This document shows, piece by piece, positions 32,114 through 40,835 of a stretch of DNA of 64,000 nucleotides. Source of the stretch: an uncultured Prevotella sp. Lineage in GTDB: Bacteria > Bacteroidota > Bacteroidia > Bacteroidales > Bacteroidaceae. Both the position numbers and the translations under genes were made by a program. The DNA lies in contig OMZV01000003.1 in assembly GCA_900315635.1 (NCBI GenBank), positions 51,784 to 115,783 on the forward strand. The letters run 5' to 3'. Numbering within the stretch: position 1 is the first letter of the stretch; every line of letters begins with the position of its first letter. A model generated the notes under the pieces. The model made no database searches and had not been told where the DNA came from. It saw nothing but the letters and a program-made list of their open reading frames with translations.

Positions 32114-35095
32114 TTAATTCAGTTCCTTCTTCTCAGTGCATTCATTGACGAGGTAAATTATACTCTGGTAGGGAATGCCCGAGTTCGTTTCAAGCCCTAT
32201 CTCACATGTACGACTGTTGCTGTATCCTTCAGTTGCCTTGAACTCATTTACCTGACGGCGAAGGTCACGCAGTACCCATCGGTTTTCCTCCGGATGAGTA
32301 AATCCACGGTCACCGGCGAAAGCACAGCAGCCAATTCCCTTAGGTATTAATACGTTAGGAGTACATAGATGTGCAAGGGTTATGAAGTCGTCGGCAGCAT
32401 TAAGCTCACGTGTAGAACAAGTAAGATGGACTGCAATGCGTCTGTCTGTCTTGTGCCATACCAGCCGGTCTTTTAGGAAATGGAGTATAAATTCTACAGG
32501 ACCGTAAAGATTAACCTTGCTCATTACTTTCGTCATCCGGTGCAGACACGGACTTTGGTCGCAAAGAACTGGATACCGTCCATGGTCGGATGCTTCATAT
32601 AGAGCGTCCTCTAGTTCTTTGCTCTTACGGTCGGCAATGTCCAACATACCCTTGCTTTCCCATATCTGACCGCAACAGAGGTGTGCCATTCCCTTTGGGA
32701 AAACGACCTTATATCCTGCTTTGTGTAGCAAGGCTATGGTCTCCTCCACTAAAGGACGAGCATGTCTTGAATCACGTGGCAGTCCCATTGTCTGGTTTAT
32801 GCATGACGGAAAATAGACAACGGTTGGTACAGACGCATTTTCTCCTTCGTTATTTATAGTTTTGTCAACGGGCTGACGACGGGCGTGTGGCATAGCCGGT
32901 GTCCAAAGAGGGAAACCTGTCTTATGAAGAAAATCGCATACATCGTTCATGAAATTGGTGCCAAGCACGAAATGACCGGTAGCCGCCAGACGGAGTATTC
33001 CCCTAAGGCAACCTTTCATTCCTGCAAGATGGTCGGCACTGAACTCGCCGATTCTGTATAATCCCCGGCTGTTCATCATGTTAAGCTGACGCAGCAAGTG
33101 TGTCATGTTGCCGGTGTTTATCTTCATTGGACACGAAGTAGCGCACAGTCCGTCAGTTACGCAGGTCTGCTCGCCCATGTACTTATATTCTTTCTTTAGC
33201 GTCGAAAGGAGCTCCGGGTCGTTGCCACTCTTCTCATAAGACAGTATGGCTCGCATTGAAGCTATGCGCTGTCTTGAGCTCAAAGTGAAACCGCAACTGA
33301 CGCAATTTCTCTCGCAGAATCCACATTCTATACATTTATTGGCTTGCTTGACACCTTCGACCATTTCCTTGGCTGACATGTCAGGGTTCAATCCGCTAAC
33401 CTTGCTGTAATCGAACGTCAATTCCGGCAGAGGTTTCAGGTTATGAATGAAACAGTCCGGGTCGTCATTGAATATCACGCCCGGGTTAATCAGTCCGTCG
33501 GGGTCAAAGATATTCTTGAGCTCATGCATTATTTCCACGGCCTCTTTGCCCCATTCACGTTCAACAAACGGAGCCATATTGCGTCCTGTGCCGTGCTCGG
33601 CTTTCAGAGAACCGTCGTAACTCAGTACCAAGTCGGCAAGTGAGCGCATCATGTCGGCATACCTGTCAACCTCTTTCTTGCTGGCAAAACTCTGGTTGAG
33701 TATGAAGTGATAGTTTCCTTCGAAAGCATGCCCGTAGATGCAGGCATCGCTGTATCCGTGGTCGGCAATAAGCTTTTGAAGTTTGACGGTGGCTTCAGGC
33801 AAGTCCTCGACATGGAATGCTACATCTTCTATTAAGCAGCTCGTTCCTACCGGGCGCATGCCGCCAACGTTGGGAAATATTCCCGAACGCATGGCCCACA
33901 GACGGGCACGTTCCTTTTCGTCGGTAGTAAACGAAACTGGCTGGTATAGCGAGAACTGTGACAGACATTGGCTAACAGCCTTTACTCTGCTCTCCAATTC
34001 CGACTCAGTGGAAGCTTTCGTCTCCGTCAAAAGTGCCGTGAGATTGTGGTAATCGCCCGGCTTAACGCCCTTGATGCGTCCGGCATCAACATCCTCCTGG
34101 TATTTCTTGAATACAGGATCATCAACGGCTTTCAGCGACATATAGTCGAGCATCTCAGCGCTCTTTACCATCAGATTCTCGCCTGAACGCTCCATGTCGT
34201 CGCCCCAAGCTTCCAGTTTCTTGAGAGCAACAACAGCACGGCAGCTTTCTTTCATCGTCGTGAAATAGACCATTGCCGTTGCTTTGTATGGATAGTCACT
34301 CAAAGTCTTCATCTTTACAGATGAGATGAAAGCCAGTGTGCCCTCACTCCCGACCAGCGAGTGGGCTATAATATCAAATGGATCGTCGTAAGCAACTAGC
34401 GGTCGGATGTTGAGTCCTGTTACATTCTTTATGCTGTATTTGTATTTTATTCTGTCAGCAAGTTTCTTGTTGGCACGGACTTTGTCACGCAGATTCTCTA
34501 TTTTCTTCAGAAAATCAGAGTGTGTTGCCTCAAAAGCCATGCGGCTGTTCTTGCTGCCTGTATCGAGGATCGTGCCGTCGGCAAGTATCATTTCAGCTGA
34601 AATGAGCAGGCGGTCACTGTTGGCATGGACTCCACAGTTCATGCCTGAGGCGTTGTTGGCAATAATGCCGCCAACCATTGCTGATCCGACGGATGCCGGG
34701 TCAGGACCAAAGATACGGTTGTAAGGCTTCAGAATATTGTTGACTTCGGCTCCGATAATACCCGGTTGCATGCTGATGACTGATGCGTCAGAGTTCAAGT
34801 CATACTTCTTCCATCCCTTTCCCGCAACAATCAGCACTGAATTGCTTAGCGACTGACCCGACAATGATGTCCCGGCGGCACGGAATGTGTAAGGCAGATT
34901 GTAGTGACAGCATGCAGCAATGACTTTCGATGTGTCCTCAACGCCCTTGGTGCGTACAACGACTTTTGGAACCATCCGATAGAAACTGGCGTCGGTTCCC
35001 CATGCGAACCGTCTAAGCTCGTCGGTATATATATTATCGGCTGACAGATAGAGTCGTATCTCGTCGACAAAGTCCTTATATTCTTTAGGCAACAT
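32114..35095 (-). CDS. FAD-linked and Fe-S oxidoreductase (D-lactate dehydrogenase / GlcD-GlcF type fusion)
   Basis: 993 residues. The N-terminal half is an FAD-binding PCMH/GlcD-like part (TFRAAGTSLSGQSLSN, MVGGIIANNASGMNCG) plus the cap domain. Two 4Fe-4S clusters follow at CIECGFCERNC (about 588-600) and CVTDGLCATSCP (about 643-655). The C-terminus has cysteine-rich CCG-like segments (FPSCINQ, HLCCGQ, GCCAFAGD). It would oxidise D-lactate, glycolate or another 2-hydroxy acid and pass electrons onward. It heads the operon with buk and the dipeptidase. The substrate is not certain. Confidence 0.88.
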   Translation of the reverse strand: MLPKEYKDFVDEIRLYLSADNIYTDELRRFAWGTDASFYRMVPKVVVRTKGVEDTSKVIAACCHYNLPYTFRAAGTSLSGQSLSNSVLIVAGKGWKKYDLNSDASVISMQPGIIGAEVNNILKPYNRIFGPDPASVGSAMVGGIIANNASGMNCGVHANSDRLLISAEMILADGTILDTGSKNSRMAFEATHSDFLKKIENLRDKVRANKKLADRIKYKYSIKNVTGLNIRPLVAYDDPFDIIAHSLVGSEGTLAFISSVKMKTLSDYPYKATAMVYFTTMKESCRAVVALKKLEAWGDDMERSGENLMVKSAEMLDYMSLKAVDDPVFKKYQEDVDAGRIKGVKPGDYHNLTALLTETKASTESELESRVKAVSQCLSQFSLYQPVSFTTDEKERARLWAMRSGIFPNVGGMRPVGTSCLIEDVAFHVEDLPEATVKLQKLIADHGYSDACIYGHAFEGNYHFILNQSFASKKEVDRYADMMRSLADLVLSYDGSLKAEHGTGRNMAPFVEREWGKEAVEIMHELKNIFDPDGLINPGVIFNDDPDCFIHNLKPLPELTFDYSKVSGLNPDMSAKEMVEGVKQANKCIECGFCERNCVSCGFTLSSRQRIASMRAILSYEKSGNDPELLSTLKKEYKYMGEQTCVTDGLCATSCPMKINTGNMTHLLRQLNMMNSRGLYRIGEFSADHLAGMKGCLRGILRLAATGHFVLGTNFMNDVCDFLHKTGFPLWTPAMPHARRQPVDKTINNEGENASVPTVVYFPSCINQTMGLPRDSRHARPLVEETIALLHKAGYKVVFPKGMAHLCCGQIWESKGMLDIADRKSKELEDALYEASDHGRYPVLCDQSPCLHRMTKVMSKVNLYGPVEFILHFLKDRLVWHKTDRRIAVHLTCSTRELNAADDFITLAHLCTPNVLIPKGIGCCAFAGDRGFTHPEENRWVLRDLRRQVNEFKATEGYSNSRTCEIGLETNSGIPYQSIIYLVNECTEKKELN

Positions 35096-35301
35096 AGTAT
35101 TTGATTTTCTTTCGATTGCGAAGTTACAAAAAAAAGAAGAAAAGCCAAAACTTTTCAGTATATTTTATATCAAAAAGAAAGTCTTTACTATGAAGAATCT
35201 TTGTAGTCTTAATGTAACCTGATAAAATGTATTATGTTAGTGCTGTTAGATTATTGTATAATATATATTGTAAATAATAAAGGGGTGGTTAAAGTGAAGT
35301 T

Positions 35302-36804
35302 TTAATGCTTCACCTTAACCTTTTTCTTTGCTATTTCACTTTCATTGCTCATGCGGTCTAGTGCTGTTACAACATATATATACTTACCGCTTTCTGCAGG
35401 TTTAACAGTCTCCAGTGACTGATGATTCGTTAGTGAAACGATATGAGACGGGTCAGAAATGTCGACGCTTTCCCCTGGCTTGAACTGGTAGACGACATAT
35501 TTAACTGCCTCGTCCTTCCATCCTTTGCCCTTTGGAGCCATCCATGTGAGCAACAGGTTAGTACTGTTCTGATGGGCTTTGAGTTTTCTGGGCTTCTTCG
35601 GAGCTTTGTCATCAATGAAAGGCATCAATGGCTGCAGGGCCGGAGATTTCCAGTAGTAGTTCCTCAAGAAAACTCCATAACGGTCATAGTTGTCAACGGC
35701 AGCCTTGGCATACCACAGTACTGTTCCGTCCACATTCTTGCATTGCTCATGGAGCTTGTGCTTGGCGGCAACCTGATTAGTGTTTGGATTGTCGACATCA
35801 GCATATTTTATGGTGCGCTCAACATCCTCGCCAATATACAGGGGACGGTTGCCCGCATGCTCATTCCACCATTTTATAAGAGTCTCATAGTCTGCGGTCT
35901 TGTGACCTATCTGCCAATACAATTGAGGCACACAATAATCTATCCAACCATTGTTCACCCATTTCAAAACGTCGGCATACAGGTCATCATAGTTCTGCAG
36001 TCCACGAGTGTTGCTTCCAATAGAGCTCGAACGGGCATTCCTGTAAATACCGAACGGAGACACTCCGAACTTCACCCAAGGTTTGGTCTGCCTTATTGAG
36101 TCGTGCAACTGCTCAATAAATTTGTTTACATTGTCACGCCGCCAGTCGCCAATGCTCATTCCACGGCTGTCGGCATTGTATTCCTTCGCATCCGGAATCG
36201 CCTTGCCAGCTATAGGATAAGGATAGAAATAGTCGTCAATGTGGAATCCGTCGATGTCATATCTCCTGACGATGTCGTCGGCTATCTTGCATATATATTC
36301 ACGATTCTCCGGAAGTGCAGGGTTGAGAATATACAGCCCATCGTATTCAAAGACCCTTTCCGGATGCTTCACTGCTATATTGTTTGATGCCAGAGCCGAT
36401 GTTCCTTTGGTCTTTGCCCGGTAAGGATTTATCCATGCGTGTATTTCCATTCCCCGCTTATGGCATTCGCTTACCATCCAAGCCAAGGGGTCCCATCCTG
36501 GATTTTGCCCTTGTCGTCCCGTGAGGAAACGGCTCCACGGCTCGTAAGGGCTGTCGTAGAGAGCATCACACTCTGCCCTGACTTGGAAAATGATGGCATT
36601 GACACCGTCCTTGGCAAGTTCGTCGAGCTGATAGGAAAGCGTGCGTTGCATTTCCTCTTTCGACAAACCTTGGAACTGCTCGTTGACACATTGTATCCAT
36701 GCCCCGCGGAACTCCCGCTTCGGAGCCTTCTGGGCTTTTGCCGGATAAGCACATAACAACATCATGGCTACCAGTGTGGCAGTCACAGATAATAATCTAT
36801 TCAT
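35302..36804 (-). CDS. Exported family 10-like glycoside hydrolase (GHL10 / DUF187)
   Basis: 500 residues with signal peptide (MNRLLSVTATLVAMMLLCAYPAKAQ). The TIM-barrel part starts EFRGAWIQCVNEQF and includes AIIFQVRAECDALYDS, MEIHAWINPYRA, and the acidic loop GFHIDDYFYPYP, which probably holds a catalytic or binding Asp. A C-terminal fibronectin III-like domain (about 405-500) follows. The family acts on cell-wall or polysaccharide substrates outside the cell. It follows the small tail-domain gene by 49 bp, so both use the promoter at 37189. The 205-bp gap downstream (35096-35301) shows nothing notable. Confidence 0.9.
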   Translation of the reverse strand: MNRLLSVTATLVAMMLLCAYPAKAQKAPKREFRGAWIQCVNEQFQGLSKEEMQRTLSYQLDELAKDGVNAIIFQVRAECDALYDSPYEPWSRFLTGRQGQNPGWDPLAWMVSECHKRGMEIHAWINPYRAKTKGTSALASNNIAVKHPERVFEYDGLYILNPALPENREYICKIADDIVRRYDIDGFHIDDYFYPYPIAGKAIPDAKEYNADSRGMSIGDWRRDNVNKFIEQLHDSIRQTKPWVKFGVSPFGIYRNARSSSIGSNTRGLQNYDDLYADVLKWVNNGWIDYCVPQLYWQIGHKTADYETLIKWWNEHAGNRPLYIGEDVERTIKYADVDNPNTNQVAAKHKLHEQCKNVDGTVLWYAKAAVDNYDRYGVFLRNYYWKSPALQPLMPFIDDKAPKKPRKLKAHQNSTNLLLTWMAPKGKGWKDEAVKYVVYQFKPGESVDISDPSHIVSLTNHQSLETVKPAESGKYIYVVTALDRMSNESEIAKKKVKVKH

Positions 36805-36853
36805 GATTGACGAGTGGTTGTACAGGTGATGAAAGACTTGAATTTATACAGGT

Positions 36854-37162
36854 TTACCGGATAGAAATCTTCCTTACCACTCTGCCTACTTTAACAATGT
36901 AGCAGCCTTTCGGCAGGTTCAGTTCGTAGCGCTTGTCATTGCTGTCAATGCGGATGCTCTTGACACGGACTCCTGTTACATTATATATATATAGATCCTG
37001 ACCGGAAGCGCCCGTAACATGCAGTACGTTTGATGATACGGAAATATCAACTGTCTGAAGGGTTTGCTCGACAATCTCAATGCTTTCGTTGGCATTGGCG
37101 GCTAATGGCATTCCCATAAACAGTCCTGTGGCTATTGCAAGTGTAAAAATCTTTTTTATCAT
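36854..37162 (-). CDS. Small exported protein: signal peptide plus T9SS tail-like domain
   Basis: 102 residues, starting at the Met of the signal peptide (MIKKIFTLAIATGLFMGMP); the upstream Met would lie almost on the promoter. After the signal, nearly all of the protein looks like a Bacteroidetes C-terminal sorting or beta-sandwich tail: DLYIYNVTGVRVKSIRI, then LPKGCYIVKVGRVVRKISI. Such tails normally end large type IX cargo proteins; here there is no cargo. It is co-directional with the GH10-like gene. Confidence 0.7.
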   Translation of the reverse strand: MIKKIFTLAIATGLFMGMPLAANANESIEIVEQTLQTVDISVSSNVLHVTGASGQDLYIYNVTGVRVKSIRIDSNDKRYELNLPKGCYIVKVGRVVRKISIR

Positions 37163-37188
37163 ATACGTATATCTTTGAAGCTTCACTG

Positions 37189-37196
37189 CAAAGATA
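37189..37196 (-). promoter_or_regulatory. -7 box before the tail-domain gene
   Basis: Minus-strand TATCTTTG. No convincing -33 box was found. Confidence 0.5.
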
Positions 37197-37310
37197 GTGA
37201 ATTTTTCTTCGTTTTTAAAGTTTTATACTTGATAATTTTCCGTATTTATACTTTCTTAACAGTAAGTCGGCAATAAATGTCAGGCTATGGCAAGTTATGC
37301 GTAAGATTAG

Positions 37311-37341
37311 TTGCCCGTTTGAAAATCTTTTAGTACTTTTG
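37311..37341 (+). promoter_or_regulatory. Promoter of the exported C69 dipeptidase
   Basis: TTG at 37311-37313, a 20-bp gap, then TACTTTTG at 37334-37341. Confidence 0.65.
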
Positions 37342-37364
37342 CCCTAGTAAAATTCCAAAAAACA

Positions 37365-39005
37365 ATGAGAAAACTGACATTAGCCATTGCGGCGCTCCTT
37401 GCATTTGCGTTGGAAGCGGGCGCTTGCACAAACTTTATTGCAGCCAAGGGAGCTACTACTGATGGCTCCGTGTTCTGCAGTTACAATGCCGATGATTACG
37501 GCATGTTCACCAGTCTTTGCCACTATGCTGCCGGAACGCACAAGAAAGGCGAGATGCGTGAGATAATCGATTATGACACTCATGCTTCCCATGGATTCAT
37601 TCCTGAGGCTCCGGTCACATATAATGTTATCGGCAACATCAATGAATATCAGGTAAGTATCGGCGAGACGACCTACGGAGGACGTATGGAGTGTGTCGAT
37701 ACAACCGGTCAGATAGACTATGGTTCACTGATGTACCTTGCCCTTCAGCGGTCGAAGACAGCCCGTGAGGCAATCAACGTGATGACGAGCCTTGCCGAGA
37801 AGTATGGTTACAACAGCGAGGGCGAGACCTTCACGATATGCGATGCCAATGAGGCATGGATTATGGAAATGCAAGGTTGCGGCGGCGACAAGAAGCAGAA
37901 GGTTGTCTGGGTGGCTGTGCGCATTCCTGACAATGCAATCTGCGCTCATGCCAATTGCAGCCGCATAGGCCGTTTTGCCGATTATAACACAGAAGTCCTG
38001 CATTCAAAGAATGTCTATTCATTCGCCCGCCAGAAAGGTTGGTACACAGGCAAGGACAAGGACTTCTCATGGAAAGGCGCTTACTCTCAGATCGGATTCG
38101 GCGACCGCCGCTGGTGTGAGGCGCGTGTATGGTCGTTCTTCAACCACTTCAAGGACATGAGCCGCTGGATTCCTTGGGCCGCTGGTAAGGACAAGGATGC
38201 TGAGGATATGCCGCTGTGGATTGTCCCGAACAAGAAGCTTTCGCTTGCCGATATGGAGGCTTGCATGCGCGACCACTTCGAGGGTACGCCTTTTGCGCTC
38301 GACAATGACGTTGCTCAGGGCGACTGGGCTATGCCGTACCGCCCTACTCCTCTGGAATATGAGGTCGACGGAAAGAAGTACTTCAACGAGCGTCCTACTT
38401 CAACCCAACAGACGGGATTCTCTTACATCTCACAGCTTCGCAGTTGGCTGCCACGTGAGATTGGCGGTGTTACATGGTGGGGAAATGACGACGGCAACAT
38501 GATTGCCTACGTACCTATTTACTGTGGCAATACTGTTCAGCCGGAATGCTTCAATACTCCTGGTGCTGATGCTGTTACGTTCTCCGACAAGAATGCTTTC
38601 TGGGTTTGCAACTGGGTTAGCAATATGGTATATCCTCGTTACGGTCAGATGTTCCCATCGCTGAAGGAAGTCCGTGACTCGCTCGACAAGAGTTGGATTG
38701 ACGGTCAGCAAGCAGTCGACAAGCATGCTTCTGAACTCTATGCTACCGATAAGGCTGCAGCTCTGAAATACCTCAACAACTATAGTAATGAGAAGGCTGC
38801 TCAAATGCTGACTCGATGGAAGAAACTTGCTACTTACCTCATCGTGAAGTATAACGACATGGCTGTTAAGCCTGAGAAGGACGGAAAATTCGAGCGTACG
38901 GCTACCGGTATCGGTGTCCCTGTAAAGCGTCCGGGCTATAGCGATTATATGCGTCATGAACTGATTCGCCAGACGGGTGACCGTTACAAAGTTCCTGAGG
39001 ATTAA
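37365..39005 (+). CDS. C69 family dipeptidase, exported form
   Basis: A 546-residue Ntn-hydrolase. A signal peptide (MRKLTLAIAALLAFALEAGA) runs directly into the nucleophile Cys21 of ACTNFIAAKG, so signal cleavage alone could expose the catalytic cysteine. Blocks shared with the cytoplasmic paralogue include GETTYGGR and MQGCGGDKKQ followed by VWVAVRIPD. It likely degrades dipeptides in the periplasm. It is monocistronic and ends at a 22-bp repeat. Confidence 0.92.
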   Translation: MRKLTLAIAALLAFALEAGACTNFIAAKGATTDGSVFCSYNADDYGMFTSLCHYAAGTHKKGEMREIIDYDTHASHGFIPEAPVTYNVIGNINEYQVSIGETTYGGRMECVDTTGQIDYGSLMYLALQRSKTAREAINVMTSLAEKYGYNSEGETFTICDANEAWIMEMQGCGGDKKQKVVWVAVRIPDNAICAHANCSRIGRFADYNTEVLHSKNVYSFARQKGWYTGKDKDFSWKGAYSQIGFGDRRWCEARVWSFFNHFKDMSRWIPWAAGKDKDAEDMPLWIVPNKKLSLADMEACMRDHFEGTPFALDNDVAQGDWAMPYRPTPLEYEVDGKKYFNERPTSTQQTGFSYISQLRSWLPREIGGVTWWGNDDGNMIAYVPIYCGNTVQPECFNTPGADAVTFSDKNAFWVCNWVSNMVYPRYGQMFPSLKEVRDSLDKSWIDGQQAVDKHASELYATDKAAALKYLNNYSNEKAAQMLTRWKKLATYLIVKYNDMAVKPEKDGKFERTATGIGVPVKRPGYSDYMRHELIRQTGDRYKVPED

Positions 39006-39131
39006 AAGTATATTGTAATATAAATTCTGATTGATTGTGATTGGATATGTTTTAGATATGTCTTTCTGTACGTCTCTATAACTTATTGAAATTCAAATGC
39101 GTACAGATGCAAGCCAAACGACTTTCTAAAA

Positions 39132-39153
39132 GATACCCAATCACAATGTAAAA
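39132..39153. repeat. 22-bp repeat family, single copy
   Basis: One unit in the inverted orientation (GATACCCAATCACAATG core), between the exported C69 gene and the opposing TPR gene. It ends 10 bp from the TPR gene stop. Confidence 0.75.
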
Positions 39154-39162
39154 AGCTCTTCT

Positions 39163-40824
39163 TTACTTGAACTTTGCTATGAATGTATCAGCTTGGGTCT
39201 CTCCTAAGCTTTTGGCTTTCTCCAGATTCTGCATTCCTTCAGCCTTCTTTCCCGTCTGGCATTGCGCTATACCTTTTATTAAATAAGGTGTAGCATATTC
39301 CGGAGATAACTGTATCGCTATGTCCGCTGAGGCTATCGCGTCGTCATATTGTGCCACCCTGACGTGTACGTTCGCCTTCTCAGCCCACAGCTCTGCGTTC
39401 TTCTGGTCGAGAGCGACGGCTCGGGTTATGTCGTTAAGTGCTGCCTGATAGACCTTTGCCTTAAGTTCTATTTGCTCACGCTCATAATAGAAAGCTGACG
39501 AGAGCCCTGTCGGGGTGAGCATTTCATAGCGCCACAGGTCGAGCATGGCGTCACGGTAGCGTCCCATCTTGTTGTATTGCTCGCCACGAGCATAGAAATA
39601 TGGGGCTGCAAGAGTCGTGTACGGAGTGTCACAAACGCCTACTGCGCTGTCGAGCAGTTCCAGAATCTCGGTGTCGGATGCCTTCAACTGCATCTTGCAC
39701 TGGGCTGCCTCAAAGAACAAGTCAGGGGTGTGGAGCTTCGACTTGGCAAGTGACATGAATTTATCGTAAGCCTCATTGTATTTGCCACGGCTGTAGTCAA
39801 TCTTGCCCTTCATCTCATCGTATGCCGGTATCGGGTTGAGCTTGTATGCGTCGTCAGCCTCCTGCATAGCCTTGTCGTAAGTCCATGCCGCGAATGGAGG
39901 CTCCGGACTCAGTGATACTTTCTGCCAGATAGCCTTTGAGTAGTTATAGTGGGCGGCAGCCTTGTCGGTCACTTTGTCAATGGCTTCGCGCAACAGCTTG
40001 TCGGCTTCCTCGGTCTTGCCTTGTTGCCAATACTGTGAAGCCAATGCTGAATAGCCGTCATTCTCCTTCGGGAACATCTTTATGAAGTCCTGAGCTGTTG
40101 CCATATAGTCGGATGTGCGGCTTCTTGCCGACATCATGAGAGCCAACTGCGCTTCTTTGAGGTCGGATGGAAGAGCCTTGCGGATGGTCGTCTGCTTAAG
40201 AACAGGGTCGTTGTAAACGAATTCAGTCGGCTTCAACTCGTTGGCATAGCGATAGTCGGTGACGCTCAGTACGGTACCGCCATTGTTGTAAATACCTACC
40301 AGTTCGCCACGCTCGTTGACAGCCGGACAGCCGTTGGGATAGTCAACCTTATTGTCTTTCAGGGCACTCTCGTCGCCGAGGACATAATAGTTGTACTTGT
40401 CCATGAACTTCTCTGAGCGTGATGGAGCTACGAGTATCGGGCTCTTTGCCATTATCCATAGTTTAACCGAGCCTGTCGGCAATGACTTGGCTGTTGGGAT
40501 TGGTTGCATGGACTGGGCGTTGCCAATGCAGAACTTGGATATGTCATAAAGCTCGCTTGCTCCGTAAATTTTCTCTACAGGGTAGCTGCGTCCGTTGGCA
40601 TCGACGACTACTGCGCTGTCGGCTCCGTTGAAAGGAGTCCATCCGCTGACAACCGTTCCGTTATGGTCAATGAGGTATCCGTATGACATTCCTACTGCCT
40701 CACCGCCGGTCTTATAAGTCTTCAGTGTGAGCAGGGCTTGTTTGGCACTATTCGGCTGTGCGCTTGCTGGCATTACTCCGGCTAGGCACAGTGCTATAAA
40801 AATCAGTTTGAATATATTTTTCAT
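39163..40824 (-). CDS. Exported protease-fold and tetratricopeptide repeat protein
   Basis: 553 residues with signal peptide (MKNIFKLIFIALCLAGVMPASA). Residues about 25-210 look like a trypsin/HtrA-like beta-barrel. The block normally bearing the catalytic serine reads NGCPAVNERGELVGI, so the usual GNSGSP serine motif is absent and the domain is probably inactive or changed. The remaining two thirds is a TPR array (ALASQYWQQGKTEEADKLLREAI, YFYARGEQYNKMGRYRDAM). It starts 12 bp after recN in the same direction and is probably in that operon. Confidence 0.75.
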   Translation of the reverse strand: MKNIFKLIFIALCLAGVMPASAQPNSAKQALLTLKTYKTGGEAVGMSYGYLIDHNGTVVSGWTPFNGADSAVVVDANGRSYPVEKIYGASELYDISKFCIGNAQSMQPIPTAKSLPTGSVKLWIMAKSPILVAPSRSEKFMDKYNYYVLGDESALKDNKVDYPNGCPAVNERGELVGIYNNGGTVLSVTDYRYANELKPTEFVYNDPVLKQTTIRKALPSDLKEAQLALMMSARSRTSDYMATAQDFIKMFPKENDGYSALASQYWQQGKTEEADKLLREAIDKVTDKAAAHYNYSKAIWQKVSLSPEPPFAAWTYDKAMQEADDAYKLNPIPAYDEMKGKIDYSRGKYNEAYDKFMSLAKSKLHTPDLFFEAAQCKMQLKASDTEILELLDSAVGVCDTPYTTLAAPYFYARGEQYNKMGRYRDAMLDLWRYEMLTPTGLSSAFYYEREQIELKAKVYQAALNDITRAVALDQKNAELWAEKANVHVRVAQYDDAIASADIAIQLSPEYATPYLIKGIAQCQTGKKAEGMQNLEKAKSLGETQADTFIAKFK

Positions 40825-40835
40825 CTTTTATTGTT

